A DNA stretch of 64,000 bases from Methylobacterium sp. J-078 (GTDB lineage Bacteria; Pseudomonadota; Alphaproteobacteria; Rhizobiales; Beijerinckiaceae): assembly GCF_022829285.1 (NCBI RefSeq), contig NZ_JAKSYI010000081.1:1-64000 (forward strand), in the 5' to 3' direction. The translations under genes were made by a program, and so were the position numbers. Numbering within the stretch: the stretch's first letter is position 1; each line of letters opens with the position of its first letter. Below the pieces are notes generated by a model. The model had not been told where the DNA came from. It was given only the letters and a program-made list of their open reading frames with translations, and searched no databases. Shown here in pieces: positions 36,342-46,390 of this stretch.

Positions 36342-37478
36342 ATGCGCGGCAGGGCGATGATCGGGCTGGTGGCCCTCGTGGGCCTCGCCCTGCTGATCTA
36401 CCTCCTCGCCGACGTGCTGCTGCCCTTCGTGGCGGGCCTGGCCCTGGCCTACCTCCTCGACCCGATCGCCGACCGGCTGGAGCGCCTCGGGCTCGGGCGG
36501 CTCACGGCCTCCCTGCTCATTCTGGCGATGTTCGTGATCGGCCTCGTGGTGGCCCTGCTCCTCGTGGTGCCGCTCGCCGCCAACCAGATCTCGGCCCTGA
36601 TCGCGACCCTGCCCGGCATGGTCTCGCGGCTCCAGGGCATCCTGGCGGACCGGGCGGGGCCGCTGCTGCAGCGGGTGGGCGGGGCCGACGTGCTCACCGA
36701 CCTGCAATCCCAGGTCGGGACCCTGGTGGGGCAGGGGGGCACCTGGTTCCTGGCCTTCCTGAAGTCCCTGTGGTCGGGCAGCCAGGCCCTCATCTCCATC
36801 GCCTCCCTCCTCGTGGTGACGCCGGTGGTGGCATTCTACCTCCTGGTCGACTGGGACCGGATGGTGGCGGCCGTGGACGGCTGGGTGCCGCCGCGCCACC
36901 GGCCCGTGGTGCGGCGCCTCGGCCGGGAGATCGACGGCGCGGTGACGGGCTTCGTGCGCGGGCAGACGCTGGTCTGCCTCATCCTCGGCACCTTCTATGC
37001 CGTGGGGCTGTTCTTCGTCGGCCTGAACTTCGGCGTGCTGATCGGGCTGATCGCGGGCTTCCTCACCTTCATCCCGTATGTCGGCACGCTGACCGGGTTC
37101 CTGCTCTCTGCGGGCGTCGCCCTGGCGCAGTTCTGGCCGGATTCCGACTGGCTGCACATCGGCCTGACGATCGGGGTGTTCGTGGTCGGGCAGTTCCTGG
37201 AGGGCAACATCATCTCGCCCAAGCTGGTGGGCGAATCGGTCGGGCTGCACCCGGTCTGGCTGATGTTCGCGCTCCTCGCCTTCGGCTCGCTGTTCGGCTT
37301 CGTCGGGCTGCTGCTCGCCGTGCCGGTGGCGGCCTCCATCGGCGTGCTGGTCCGCTTCGCCCTGGAACGCTACCTCCAGTCTCCGCTCTACCACGCGGAT
37401 TCGCCCGTGCTCCTGTCCAAGTCCGTCCTGTCCAAGTCCGTCCTGTCCGAGTCTGTCCTGTCAAAGTCCGATCGCTAG
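36342..37478 (+). CDS. AI-2E-family (PerM/YdiK-type) membrane protein
   Basis: A 378-residue membrane protein with about seven to eight helices. The N-terminal helices read MIGLVALVGLALLIYLLADVLLPFVAG. Family signs are LVDWDRMV, GFVRGQTLVCLILG, GLIAGFLTFIPYVGT, EGNIISPKLVGESVGLHPV and LLAVPVAA. Substrates of this family are not well established despite the AI-2E name. GAGGA precedes ATG 36342. The C terminus is a four-copy 15-bp repeat (SVLSK-type units). It directly abuts the HdaA gene (stop then ATG). Confidence 0.85.
   Translation: MRGRAMIGLVALVGLALLIYLLADVLLPFVAGLALAYLLDPIADRLERLGLGRLTASLLILAMFVIGLVVALLLVVPLAANQISALIATLPGMVSRLQGILADRAGPLLQRVGGADVLTDLQSQVGTLVGQGGTWFLAFLKSLWSGSQALISIASLLVVTPVVAFYLLVDWDRMVAAVDGWVPPRHRPVVRRLGREIDGAVTGFVRGQTLVCLILGTFYAVGLFFVGLNFGVLIGLIAGFLTFIPYVGTLTGFLLSAGVALAQFWPDSDWLHIGLTIGVFVVGQFLEGNIISPKLVGESVGLHPVWLMFALLAFGSLFGFVGLLLAVPVAASIGVLVRFALERYLQSPLYHADSPVLLSKSVLSKSVLSESVLSKSDR
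37411..37470 (+). repeat. 15-bp in-frame tandem repeat at the C terminus of the AI-2E-family gene
   Basis: TCCTGTCCAAGTCCG occurs four times with minor changes, encoding LSKSV-type units at the extreme C terminus. The period preserves frame, so copy-number change by slippage would only lengthen or shorten the tail. Confidence 0.8.
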
Positions 37479-38213
37479 ATGGCCTCCCGCGAGAACGTCC
37501 CTCCGAAGCAGCTGGCCTTCGACCTGCCGGCCGACCCGCGCTACGGCCGCGAGGATTTCCTCGTGGGGCCGGCCAACGAGGCCGCCTACGCCCTCATCGA
37601 GGCCTGGCCGAACTGGCCCGATACGGTCTGCCTCCTCACCGGGCCGCCGGGCAGCGGCAAGAGCCACCTCGCCTCGATCTGGGCGACGCGCTCCCATGCC
37701 TGGACCGCGCAGGCCTCGGAGATCACCGCCGCTACCGTGCCGCGCTTCCTCGCCAACGGCGCCCTGGTCATCGAGGATCTTCACCGGGAGCCCCGCGACG
37801 AGGCGGCCCTGTTCCACCTCCTCAACCTCGCCCGAGAGCGCGCCTGCCCCGTGCTCCTCACCTCGGCCACCTCGGTGGAGGCGCTGGGCCTGACCACGGC
37901 GGACCTGCGCTCGCGCCTGCGCCTCGCCCCCGGCGCCACCATCCTGCCCCCCGACGACGCCCTCCTGCGAGCCGTCCTCGTCAAGCTGTTCGTGGACCGT
38001 CAGCTGGTGGTGGATCTCGCCATCGTCGAGGCCCTGGCCCTGCGGATCGACCGCTCCCTCGGGCGCGCCCGCGAGGTCGTCACGGCGCTCGACCGCGACG
38101 CCCTCAGCCGGGGCCGGCGCATCACCAAGCCCTTGGCGCTGGCGGTGCTGGAGCGCCTCGGCTTCGGAACGGACGCGAGCGACGACGACGGCGACGATGA
38201 GGACGCCGACTGA
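37479..38213 (+). CDS. hdaA: HdaA-type DnaA homologue
   Basis: A 244-residue DnaA-like AAA protein that would stimulate DnaA-ATP hydrolysis with the sliding clamp and so restrain replication initiation. A clamp-binding motif, KQLAFDLP, lies at the N terminus. Walker A is [10 protein letters not shown], and the Walker B-like segment is VIEDLHRE. A Lid-like region with [10 protein letters not shown] (sensor-2-type Arg) follows. The DNA-binding domain IV of DnaA is absent. The C terminus is acidic. It starts right after the AI-2E-family stop. Confidence 0.85.
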   Translation: MASRENVPPKQLAFDLPADPRYGREDFLVGPANEAAYALIEAWPNWPDTVCLLTGPPGSGKSHLASIWATRSHAWTAQASEITAATVPRFLANGALVIEDLHREPRDEAALFHLLNLARERACPVLLTSATSVEALGLTTADLRSRLRLAPGATILPPDDALLRAVLVKLFVDRQLVVDLAIVEALALRIDRSLGRAREVVTALDRDALSRGRRITKPLALAVLERLGFGTDASDDDGDDEDAD

Positions 38214-38296
38214 GCGCGTTTCGTCATCGAACTGTCAAAAACGCCGGCCCTCCCCATGCTAGGGAGCCGGTCCCTCGACCCATAGGAGAGACACAC

Positions 38297-40741
38297 TTGG
38301 CGGATATGGACCCGGCGGACATCGACCTGGACGCGACCGCAGTGGAGACCGCCCCCCCGCGTGGCACCCAGGCCCGCCCCCGGCCGGCCCGGCCCGCCGC
38401 GCGCCGAACCGCCTCCGCCGGCGTGGCCGCCAAAGCATCCGACACGCCATCCGACCGGGCGGTGGGTGCGGCAGTGCCCCCACCGGCCGCCGTGCCCGAT
38501 GCCCTCCCCGATGCCGACCTCGACCTGCCGCCGCCCGGGGACCTGCCCGCCCCCACCGAGGCGGGGCCCGGCGCGGAGGCGCGCGAATCCGTACGGGAGG
38601 CGGGCATCGCCCTGCGCCACTCGCCCGAGCGCTTCGTCAACCGCGAATTGTCGTGGCTGCAGTTCAACCGCCGGGTGCTGGAGGAGGCCTCGAACGGCAA
38701 CCACCCGCTCCTGGAGCAGCTGCGCTTCCTCTCGATCTCGGCCAATAACCTCGACGAGTTCTTCATGGTGCGGGTCGCCGGCCTGCACGATCAGGTCCGC
38801 GCCGGCCTCGTCCTGCCCTCGCAGGACGGCCTGACCCCGGCCGAGCAGCTCGCCCGCGTCGGCACGGAGGTCTCGCACCTCGCCCTCGACCAGCAGGCGC
38901 GCTGGCGCGAACTGCGCCGCGAACTCCTCGGGGTCGGCATCGAGCTGATGGAACCCGGCGGCCTGACGCCGGAGCACCGGGCCTGGCTGGAGGATTACTT
39001 CCTCAACCACGTCCTGCCGGTTCTGACGCCGCTCGCCATCGATCCGGCGCACCCGTTCCCGTTCATCCCGAATCTCGGCTCCACCATCGCGCTGATGCTG
39101 GTGCGCCCCCGCGACGGCCGGACCTTGCGCGCGCTCATCCGCCTGCCCGCCGTGCTCGACCGCTTCGTGCGCCTGCCCGACGCGGAGAACGACGCCACCG
39201 CCCGCTTCATCGCCATCGAGCAGGTCATCGTCCTGTTCACCGGCCGGCTCTTTCCCGGCTACGCCGTGCGCGGGCAGGGCGCCTTCCGGGTCATCCGCGA
39301 TTCGGACCTCGAGATCGAGGAGGAGGCCGAGGACCTCGTCCTGCATTTCGAGACGGCCCTGAAGCAGCGCCGCCGGGGCGTGGTCATCCGGCTCGAAGTC
39401 GAGGCCGGGATGCCCGAGGATTTGCGCGCCTTCGTGGCCGACGAGCTCGAGATCGGCGGCGACGCGGTGATCTTCGTGGAGGGCATGCTCGCCCTCAACG
39501 AACTCTCGCAGATCGTCGGCATCGACCGGCCGGACCTGAAGTTCAAGTCCTACAACCCGCGCTTCCCCGAGCGCATCCGCGAGAGCGGCGGCGACGTCTT
39601 CGCGGCGATCCGGCAGAAGGACTTCATCGTCCACCACCCCTACGAGTCCTTCGACGCGGTGGTGCAGTTCCTCGCGCAGGCCGCCCGCGACCCCAACGTG
39701 GTGGCGATCAAGCAGACGCTCTACCGCACGTCCTCGAATTCGCCGATCGTCGCCGCACTCGCGGAAGCCGCCGAGCTCGGCAAGTCGGTCACCGCCCTCG
39801 TCGAGCTGAAGGCCCGCTTCGACGAGGAGGCCAACATCCGCTGGGCGCGCAACCTCGAGAAGGCGGGCGCGCAGGTGGTGTTCGGCTTCATCGAGCTCAA
39901 GACCCACGCCAAGCTGTCGATGGTGGTGCGCCGCGAGGGCGACCGCCTCGTCACCTACTGCCACGTCGGCACCGGCAACTACCACCCGATCACGGCGCGC
40001 ATCTACACCGACCTGTCCTTCTTCACCGCCGACCCGGCGGTGGCCCGCGACGTCAGCCGGATCTTCAACTTCATCACCGGCTACGCGGAGCCCGCCGAGC
40101 TGGAGCGGATGGCGGTCTCGCCGCTCACCCTGAAGCCGCGCCTCCTCGAGAACATCGAGGCGGAGGTGGCTCACGCCCGGGCAGGGCGCCCGGCGGCGAT
40201 CTGGCTCAAGTGCAACTCGCTGGTGGACCCGCAGATCATCGACGCGCTCTACGATGCGAGCACCGCCGGCGTGCAGATCGACTGCGTGGTGCGCGGCATC
40301 TGCTGTCTGCGGCCCGGCATCCCGGGGCTGTCGGAGACGATCCGGGTCAAGTCCATCGTCGGACGCTTCCTGGAGCACGGACGCGTCTACTGCTTCGGCA
40401 ACGGCGTCGGGCTGCCCCACCCCAAGGCCACCGTCTACATCTCCTCGGCCGACCTGATGAGCCGCAACCTCGACCGGCGCGTCGAGGCGCTGCTGCCGAT
40501 CACCAATCCGACGGTGCATCAGCAGGTGCTGGACCAGATCATGCTGGCCAACCTCCTCGACAACCGCCAGAGCTGGCGTGTACTGGCGTCCGGTGCGGGC
40601 GAACGGATCCAACCGGCCGAGGGGGAGGAGCCGTTCAACGCGCACAAGTATTTCATGACGAATCCGAGCCTGTCCGGGCGCGGCAAGTCGTCGAAGAAGT
40701 CGAGCCCGCGCGCCCTGAGCCGACGCGCGCAGCGTGGCTGA
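38297..40741 (+). CDS. ppk1: Polyphosphate kinase
   Basis: PPK1 polymerises inorganic polyphosphate from ATP. The 814-residue protein has a disordered Ala/Pro-rich 110-residue extension, then [21 protein letters not shown], the catalytic-His region [13 protein letters not shown] and later [12 protein letters not shown] at 38297 is preferred as start because AGGAGAG lies 6 bases ahead, although ATG 38306 is also in frame. The exopolyphosphatase follows on the same strand. Confidence 0.92.
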   Translation: MADMDPADIDLDATAVETAPPRGTQARPRPARPAARRTASAGVAAKASDTPSDRAVGAAVPPPAAVPDALPDADLDLPPPGDLPAPTEAGPGAEARESVREAGIALRHSPERFVNRELSWLQFNRRVLEEASNGNHPLLEQLRFLSISANNLDEFFMVRVAGLHDQVRAGLVLPSQDGLTPAEQLARVGTEVSHLALDQQARWRELRRELLGVGIELMEPGGLTPEHRAWLEDYFLNHVLPVLTPLAIDPAHPFPFIPNLGSTIALMLVRPRDGRTLRALIRLPAVLDRFVRLPDAENDATARFIAIEQVIVLFTGRLFPGYAVRGQGAFRVIRDSDLEIEEEAEDLVLHFETALKQRRRGVVIRLEVEAGMPEDLRAFVADELEIGGDAVIFVEGMLALNELSQIVGIDRPDLKFKSYNPRFPERIRESGGDVFAAIRQKDFIVHHPYESFDAVVQFLAQAARDPNVVAIKQTLYRTSSNSPIVAALAEAAELGKSVTALVELKARFDEEANIRWARNLEKAGAQVVFGFIELKTHAKLSMVVRREGDRLVTYCHVGTGNYHPITARIYTDLSFFTADPAVARDVSRIFNFITGYAEPAELERMAVSPLTLKPRLLENIEAEVAHARAGRPAAIWLKCNSLVDPQIIDALYDASTAGVQIDCVVRGICCLRPGIPGLSETIRVKSIVGRFLEHGRVYCFGNGVGLPHPKATVYISSADLMSRNLDRRVEALLPITNPTVHQQVLDQIMLANLLDNRQSWRVLASGAGERIQPAEGEEPFNAHKYFMTNPSLSGRGKSSKKSSPRALSRRAQRG

Positions 40742-40778
40742 CGGCGGCGTGCCCGACAGTTTGTCCAGAGGAGCCCGC

Positions 40779-42323
40779 ATGGGCCTCGACCCCGCCCGCC
40801 CCGCGCCCGTCCAGGGGAATCCCCTGCACGGGGCCCGCGACTACATCGAGCCGGTGGCGATCATCGACATCGGCTCGAACTCGGTGCGGCTCGTCGCCTA
40901 TGACGGCCTGACGCGGGCGCCGACGCCCCTCTACAACGAGAAGGTGCTGTGCGGCTTGGGCCGCAACGTGCTCACCACCGGCCGCCTCAACGAGGAGGCG
41001 GTGCGCCGGGCCCTCGTGGCGTTGGCCCGCTTCCGGGTGCTGTGCGAGACCATGCGGGTCTCGCGGACCTTCGTGCTGGCCACCGCCGCCGCGCGCGACG
41101 CCCAGAACGGGCCGGAATTCCTCGCGGCCGCCGAAGCGGCTTGCGGCCAGCGCATCGAGCTGCTCTCCGGACGTCGCGAGGCCGAGCTCTCGGCGCTCGG
41201 GGTCATTTCGGGCTTCCATGCGCCGGACGGCGTGGTGGGCGACCTCGGCGGCGGCTCCCTCGAACTCGTGGACGTGCGCGGCGCCACCGTCGGCATGGGC
41301 GTGACGATGCCGCTGGGCGGCCTGGCGCTCCAGGATCTCTCCGGGGGCTCGGTCAAGAAGGCCCTCAAGATCGTCCGCGAGAACCTGAAGAAGGCCGCCC
41401 CGCAACTGGAGACCCTGCGCGGGCGCAGCTTCTACGCGGTCGGCGGCACTTGGCGGGCGCTGGCCCGGCTGCACCAGTCGGCCCGGGGCTACCCGCTCCA
41501 CGTCATGCACGGCTACAGCGTCGAGCCCTCCGACGAGTTGAACTTCCTCGAAGTGGTGGAGCGCACCGACGCCGCCCTGCTGCAGGACGTCGAGAGCGTC
41601 TCGGAGGCGCGCCGTCCGCTCCTCGCCTACGGGGCCGTGGTGCTGGAGGAGATCATCCGGATCGGGCGCCCGCGCGAGCTCGCTGTGTCGGCCTCGGGCG
41701 TGCGCGAGGGCTTGCTCTACGAGCAGCTCGACCGCGACGCGCGGCTGACCGACCCGCTGCTGGCGGCGGCGGCCGAACTGAACAGCCTGCGGGCGCGCTC
41801 CCCCGGCCATGCCCGCGACCTCATCGCCTGGAGCGACCGCTTCATCGCGAGCCTCGACCAGCCCGAGACCGCCGACGAGCGCCGCCTGCGCCACGCCGCC
41901 TGCCTCCTCTCCGACATCGGCTGGCGGGCGCACCCGGATTACCGGGGCGAGCAGAGCGTCAACGTCATCACCCATGCGGCCTTCGTGGGCATCGACCATC
42001 CGGGCCGTGCCTACCTGGCGCTCGCCATCTACTTCCGCCACGAGGGCATCGCGCCGGAGCGGGCGAGCCCGATGCTGCGCAACCTCGCGGGCCCCCGCCT
42101 GTTCGAGCGGGCCCGCCTGCTGGGCGCCCTGCTGCGCCTCGCTTTTCCCCTCTCGGCTGGCATGGAGGGGGCGCTCGGCGGCCTGCCCGTGGTCGTCGCG
42201 GAGGGCCGGGTGACGCTGACGCTCCCCCCCGGCCGGGAGGCCCTGCCGGGCGACCGCATCCTCAACCGGGTCCGCGGCCTCGGCCGCCTGCTCGGCCTCG
42301 ACGGGCGGATCGTCGGCGGCTGA
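40779..42323 (+). CDS. ppx: Exopolyphosphatase / Ppx-GppA phosphatase
   Basis: This 514-residue enzyme would hydrolyse polyphosphate or pppGpp. The N-terminal phosphate-binding loop is IIDIGSNSVRLV, the second is VVGDLGGGSLELV, and a C-terminal HD-like domain includes LLSDIGWRAHPDYRG. AGAGGAG precedes the ATG at 40779, which is 37 bases after ppk1. The polyP synthesis-degradation pair is thus coexpressed, with the balance set after transcription. Confidence 0.92.
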   Translation: MGLDPARPAPVQGNPLHGARDYIEPVAIIDIGSNSVRLVAYDGLTRAPTPLYNEKVLCGLGRNVLTTGRLNEEAVRRALVALARFRVLCETMRVSRTFVLATAAARDAQNGPEFLAAAEAACGQRIELLSGRREAELSALGVISGFHAPDGVVGDLGGGSLELVDVRGATVGMGVTMPLGGLALQDLSGGSVKKALKIVRENLKKAAPQLETLRGRSFYAVGGTWRALARLHQSARGYPLHVMHGYSVEPSDELNFLEVVERTDAALLQDVESVSEARRPLLAYGAVVLEEIIRIGRPRELAVSASGVREGLLYEQLDRDARLTDPLLAAAAELNSLRARSPGHARDLIAWSDRFIASLDQPETADERRLRHAACLLSDIGWRAHPDYRGEQSVNVITHAAFVGIDHPGRAYLALAIYFRHEGIAPERASPMLRNLAGPRLFERARLLGALLRLAFPLSAGMEGALGGLPVVVAEGRVTLTLPPGREALPGDRILNRVRGLGRLLGLDGRIVGG

Positions 42324-42355
42324 GGTCCTCCGGGCGTTTGGTCCGCCGCCTCCGG

Positions 42356-43804
42356 TCAGGAGGCGGGACGCATCGGGAAGATCGACTTCTTGACGATGGC
42401 ATGGACGCCCCAGTTGCCGTCCACCACCTGGGTGATGCCGAAATCCACCGCGATGGACATCAGGGAGATCGCCTCGTCCTCGGTGAGCCCGTGCCCGTGC
42501 ATGAGGAACTGGCGCATCTTGCGGAAAGCGTCGCGCATGGCGAGGTCGATGGAGGACTTGGCGAAGATCGCGTTCTGCGCGTCGGGTCCGAGATCCGCGA
42601 GGTAGTTCGGATAGCTGAAGCCCGAGAGCACCCAGTCGTCGGCGGTCTCGATCATGGGGAAGTCGAGGGTCTCCAGGCTGGTGCCGGGCAGGTCCGCCTT
42701 CTTGTGCAGGATGAACTGGAAGGTGCCGGTGAGCGAGCACTCGATGGCGGTGCCGCAGAGTTCGGAATCGCCCTGGCTCGCATGCGGGTCGCCCACCGAG
42801 AACAGGGCGCCCGGCACCGCCACGGGGTAGTACAGGGTCGCGCCCTTGCCGATGCGCCAGTTGTCGATGTTGCCGCCGGTGTAGCTCGGGGGAATCGAGT
42901 TCACCATCTCGGCTTCCTTCGGCGCAAGGCCCATCGTGCCGAAATGCGGGCGGATCGGCACGCGGAAGCCCTTGAGCACGTCGAAGTTGCGCTGGGTCCG
43001 CGTGTGGTCCACCGGCAGGCCCGGATAGTCGATGGTGGGGTGGTCGATCCCGGCGGGGTCCGTCACGCCCGGCCAGCGGAAGCTGTAGACCGCCTGCGCC
43101 CAGTCGCGGGCCCCCGTGGCGTCGACCTCGTAGATCGTCACCACCTCGCGGGGCCGGTCCCCGGTGATCATGTCCTTGTAGTGGTAGCCCCAGTTGGCGG
43201 CGGCGTTGCTGCCGAAGGTGCGGCCCTTGAAGGCCGGGTTGGCGCAGGGGCGGGGCGCCACGTCGAGGATGCGCACCTCCAGCACGTCGCCGGGCTCGGC
43301 GCCCCGGATCGCCACCGGCCCGGTGCAGATGTGCACGCCGAGGCCACCGCCGGGGCCGAACTTGGCGTCCTCCGGCCCGGCCCCACGCCGGGCGACACCC
43401 TTCCGGTCCTTGGTCCAGAGGAAGACGCTCTCGGCGCCGGGATCCCCCGTGACCATGCGCTCGGCATCGTCGTTGGCGTGGTGGGTCAGGGTCTCGATGG
43501 TGACGTAGTCGCCGGAGGCGATCTCGACCTGGGGCTTCAGGCTGCGGCTGAAATAGCCCCAGTGCACCGTCTCGGCGGTTGCGGGCAGGTGGTAATGCGC
43601 CGTCGCCTGCGCGCCCCGGCGGGCGCTCGCCTGCGCCAGGGCCGCCCCCGGCAGGGTCAGGCCGCCGGCCATCAGGGCCGCCGCCCCGCCCGAGGCCACG
43701 AAACCACTCTTCAGGAAGGCCCGGCGCTCGGGGGCGAGGTCGCCGAGGAAGCGGCGACGATGCGCGGCGAAATGCGCGCAGTTCGGATCGTCACCCTGGC
43801 ACAT
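42356..43804 (-). CDS. Tat-exported acetamidase/formamidase-family protein
   Basis: A 482-residue protein of the FmdA/AmdA family, which hydrolyses short amides to ammonia and carboxylate. The N terminus carries a twin-arginine signal (ERRAFLKSGF followed by GGAAALMAGG), so the enzyme is exported folded. Core segments are THHANDDAERM, GPVAIRGAEPGDVLEVRI, FGTMGLAPKEAEMVNSIPP, GDPHASQGDSELCGTAIE and ISLMSIAVDFGITQVVDGNWG. AGGGAGA lies 7 bases before ATG 43804. Cytosolic members are common; a Tat-secreted form is less usual. Confidence 0.85.
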   Translation of the reverse strand: MCQGDDPNCAHFAAHRRRFLGDLAPERRAFLKSGFVASGGAAALMAGGLTLPGAALAQASARRGAQATAHYHLPATAETVHWGYFSRSLKPQVEIASGDYVTIETLTHHANDDAERMVTGDPGAESVFLWTKDRKGVARRGAGPEDAKFGPGGGLGVHICTGPVAIRGAEPGDVLEVRILDVAPRPCANPAFKGRTFGSNAAANWGYHYKDMITGDRPREVVTIYEVDATGARDWAQAVYSFRWPGVTDPAGIDHPTIDYPGLPVDHTRTQRNFDVLKGFRVPIRPHFGTMGLAPKEAEMVNSIPPSYTGGNIDNWRIGKGATLYYPVAVPGALFSVGDPHASQGDSELCGTAIECSLTGTFQFILHKKADLPGTSLETLDFPMIETADDWVLSGFSYPNYLADLGPDAQNAIFAKSSIDLAMRDAFRKMRQFLMHGHGLTEDEAISLMSIAVDFGITQVVDGNWGVHAIVKKSIFPMRPAS

Positions 43805-44013
43805 TCGGATATCTCCCTTCGATTTCGGCGAGAATTTCGCTTTCCGCAGGAATTTTGTATGCAAGGCTGCGGCCACGCTTCCGATTCAAGGTGGGGCGTC
43901 GGCAACGAGTCGGGCCCAGGCGCGTTCGTTCCCCTGCGGACGGCCACGTTCGCGTCAGGGGCGCCGTCCACACCCGGGCGCCCGCCCATCGCGGGCGCCG
44001 CCCCGCATGCAGG

Positions 44014-45471
44014 ATGCCTAGGCCTTTGACGACGGGTGTCGACCGTTCCCAGCTCCGCCAGATTATCGCCGGCCTCACCGAGGGCGTGATCCTGATCGAG
44101 CCCGATCAGCGGATCACCTGGGCCAACGCGGCGGCGCTGGCCATGCACGGGGCGGCCGACCTCGCCGAGCTCGGCGGCACCGTCGCGGCCTACCGCGACC
44201 GCTTCGAGCTGCGCTATCGCAACCACCACGTCATCACGAACACGCCCATCGAGCGGGTGCTGAGCGGCGAGAGCTTCGACGAAGTCATCGTCAACGTGCG
44301 CCGGACGGACCGCCCGGACTTCGACGTGATGCACCGCATCCGCAGCCTCGTCATCACGGACGCGGCCGGAGCGCCGGACTGCCTCGTGCTGATCCTCTCC
44401 GACGTCACCCCGCAATTCGAGGCCGAGGAGCGCTTCGAGAAGACCTTCAACGCCAACCCGGCGCCCGCCCTGATCTGCCGGCTCTCGGACCTGCGCCACG
44501 TCAAGGTGAATCTCGGCTTCCTGGAGATGACAGGCTACACCCGCGACGCCGTGATCGGGCGGAGCGCCTACGAGATCGACGTGCTCAACGAGGCGCGCAA
44601 CCGCGACCTCGCCATCGCGCGCCTCAACGCGGGCGAGACCATCCCGCAGATGGAGGCCTGCCTGCGCCTGCCCGACGGCGGCACCCGGTTCGTCATCGTG
44701 GCCGGCCAGCCCATCGACATGGGCGACGAGCCCTGCATGCTGTTCACCTTCGCCGACCTCGACCTGCGCAAGAAAGCCGAGACGGCCCTGCGCCACAGCG
44801 AGGAGCGCTTCGCCACCGCATTCCGCCTCGCGCCGGTGCCGACGATCCTGTGCCGGATCGACGGCTTCTCGGTGATCGGGGTGAACCAGGCCTTCGGCCG
44901 CGTCTTCGGCTACCCCGAGGAGGCGCTGGCGGACCAGGGGCTCGATGCCCTCGGCCTGTGGAGCGACCGCGCGCAGCGCGAGCGCTTCGAGGCGGATCTG
45001 GCCGCGCAGGGAAGCGTGCTGGGCTTCGAAGCGTGCCTGCGCAGCCGGGACGGGGTCGAGATGGATTGCCTCGTCTCGGCCGAGCGCGTCACCATCGGCG
45101 ACGAGGCCTGCCTGCTGGCCGTCCTGCAGGACATCAGCGACCGCAAGCGCACGGAGCGCGAGCTGTTCGCCGCGATCGAGACCGTGATGGCCGATACGTC
45201 CTGGTTCACCCGGAGCCTGATCGAGAAGCTCGGGAACCTGCGCCATCCCGGCGTCGAGGCGCCGACGGGCCCGAGCCCCGACCTGACGCGCCGCGAGGGC
45301 GAGGTGCTGCGACTGATCTGTCAGGGCCTCGGCGACGCGGCCATCGCCAAGCGCCTGGGCCTGACGCCCAACACCGTGCGCAACCACGCCGCCTCTCTCT
45401 ACCGCAAGCTCGGCATCCACCGACGCGGCGAGGCGATCATCTGGGGCCGGGAGAACGGGTTCGCGACCTGA
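44014..45471 (+). CDS. PAS-domain LuxR-type transcriptional regulator (no kinase)
   Basis: A 485-residue regulator with three PAS/PAC-type sensor domains at about residues 15-125, 130-255 and 260-380, and a LuxR/FixJ helix-turn-helix at the C terminus (LTRREGEVLRLICQGLGDA, then TPNTVRNHAASLYRKLG). There is no histidine-kinase or receiver domain, so it would sense a ligand or redox state and bind DNA directly. The start is uncertain: ATG 44014 has only a weak AGG, and TTG 44026 is the alternative. Confidence 0.78.
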   Translation: MPRPLTTGVDRSQLRQIIAGLTEGVILIEPDQRITWANAAALAMHGAADLAELGGTVAAYRDRFELRYRNHHVITNTPIERVLSGESFDEVIVNVRRTDRPDFDVMHRIRSLVITDAAGAPDCLVLILSDVTPQFEAEERFEKTFNANPAPALICRLSDLRHVKVNLGFLEMTGYTRDAVIGRSAYEIDVLNEARNRDLAIARLNAGETIPQMEACLRLPDGGTRFVIVAGQPIDMGDEPCMLFTFADLDLRKKAETALRHSEERFATAFRLAPVPTILCRIDGFSVIGVNQAFGRVFGYPEEALADQGLDALGLWSDRAQRERFEADLAAQGSVLGFEACLRSRDGVEMDCLVSAERVTIGDEACLLAVLQDISDRKRTERELFAAIETVMADTSWFTRSLIEKLGNLRHPGVEAPTGPSPDLTRREGEVLRLICQGLGDAAIAKRLGLTPNTVRNHAASLYRKLGIHRRGEAIIWGRENGFAT

Positions 45472-45484
45472 AGCGAGGGCCGGA

Positions 45485-45859
45485 TCAGATCCTCGTCCCG
45501 GCCCCTCCAGCGGACCGGTCGGCCAGTTCCGCGAGGGCAAGCGTGCCGTCCTCGAGCCTCAGGAAACGGACACCACCGTCTTCCAGGGCCTCGACGGCGA
45601 CGCGGCGACTGCGAAGGCCGACGGCCTGAACGTTCTGCTCGAGACGCCGGATCGTCGACAGGGACAATCCGCTGACCTCTGCCAGATCCGACATCGCCCA
45701 GCCGAGGAGCGCGCGTGCGCCGCGCAGATGAGGGCCATTGACGGCGGTTACAACCTCGAAGGCCGTCAGGGCGTTCGGCGGCGTCGGCCTCCGGTGCGCG
45801 GGGCCGAGCGCCTGCGCCTGCGCCTCAGGGCGAACCCGGCACGGGTTCGGCCCGTCCAC
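45485..45859 (-). CDS. XRE-type helix-turn-helix regulator (start uncertain)
   Basis: A regulator whose DNA-binding part is clear: HLRGARALLGWAMSDLAEVS, GLSLSTIRRLEQ and VEALEDGGVRFLR. No in-frame ATG gives a normal start; the open frame extends to 46120, and GTG 45859 is the most reasonable choice, with a Pro/Ala-rich lead before the helix-turn-helix. A sigma-70-like promoter at 46111-46139 is oriented toward it. Length from the GTG is about 124 residues. Confidence 0.6.
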   Translation of the reverse strand: MDGPNPCRVRPEAQAQALGPAHRRPTPPNALTAFEVVTAVNGPHLRGARALLGWAMSDLAEVSGLSLSTIRRLEQNVQAVGLRSRRVAVEALEDGGVRFLRLEDGTLALAELADRSAGGAGTRI

Positions 45860-46390
45860 CCGTTTCGTCGGGACGGCGGATGTCGGACACACGACGTCCG
45901 GGGACACAGGGATGGGATGGGTGGGAATTGGGTGCGCCTGGCTGGGCCATGCGGAGGAAATCGCCTGGCATTCAGCGTGCAACGACGCCGGCAGCGTCAG
46001 GCCACCCGCGAGGGAGAGAAATGATCGATCGGCCTCCGTCGCAAAGTCCAGAGCAATGAGCAGGTTCGTCACCAAGTAACTATTCCGATACAACGTCAGA
46101 TTTAAATTAAATACTTTCATGGAATTCAGGTTTTGTCAAATTTTCGCAATATTCATAATACTCTGCGCAAATCCGATAGCGCCGATCGATCTCACTACGG
46201 TACCAGCCGATACCACGTCGGGGACTGATTCGTTCGGCGGACGGGTCGGACTTGCGCCGAATCCGCGGGATCGCTTCGGGATGGCGGATTCGGGCTTCGG
46301 CGGGATCCCATCGCGCTGGCGCAAAGGGTGCCCACCTCGGGCGCCGCGCGAACTGGACGGAGTCCCGCTTCGATCACGCGACATCCCGGA
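45860..46390. other. Intergenic region with AT-rich patch
   Basis: Between the XRE start and the AraC stop. Positions 46070-46220 are strikingly AT-rich (runs such as TTTAAATTAA). No protein, tRNA or terminator was recognised. A minus-strand promoter candidate lies inside. The remainder of the interval has ordinary composition and open frames with no family resemblance. Confidence 0.5.
46111..46139 (-). promoter_or_regulatory. Sigma-70-like promoter candidate for the XRE gene
   Basis: On the minus strand TTGACA (46134-46139) and AAGTAT (46111-46116) are separated by 17 bases. The -35 is a perfect match and the -10 is partial. It would give a leader of about 250 bases to GTG 45859. Confidence 0.4.

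Noticed and set aside
38000-40780. 926-codon open frame on the minus strand opposite ppk1
   Set aside because: High GC leaves antisense frames open; the translation is His/Asp/Val-rich low complexity without a family, while ppk1 on the plus strand has clear motifs.
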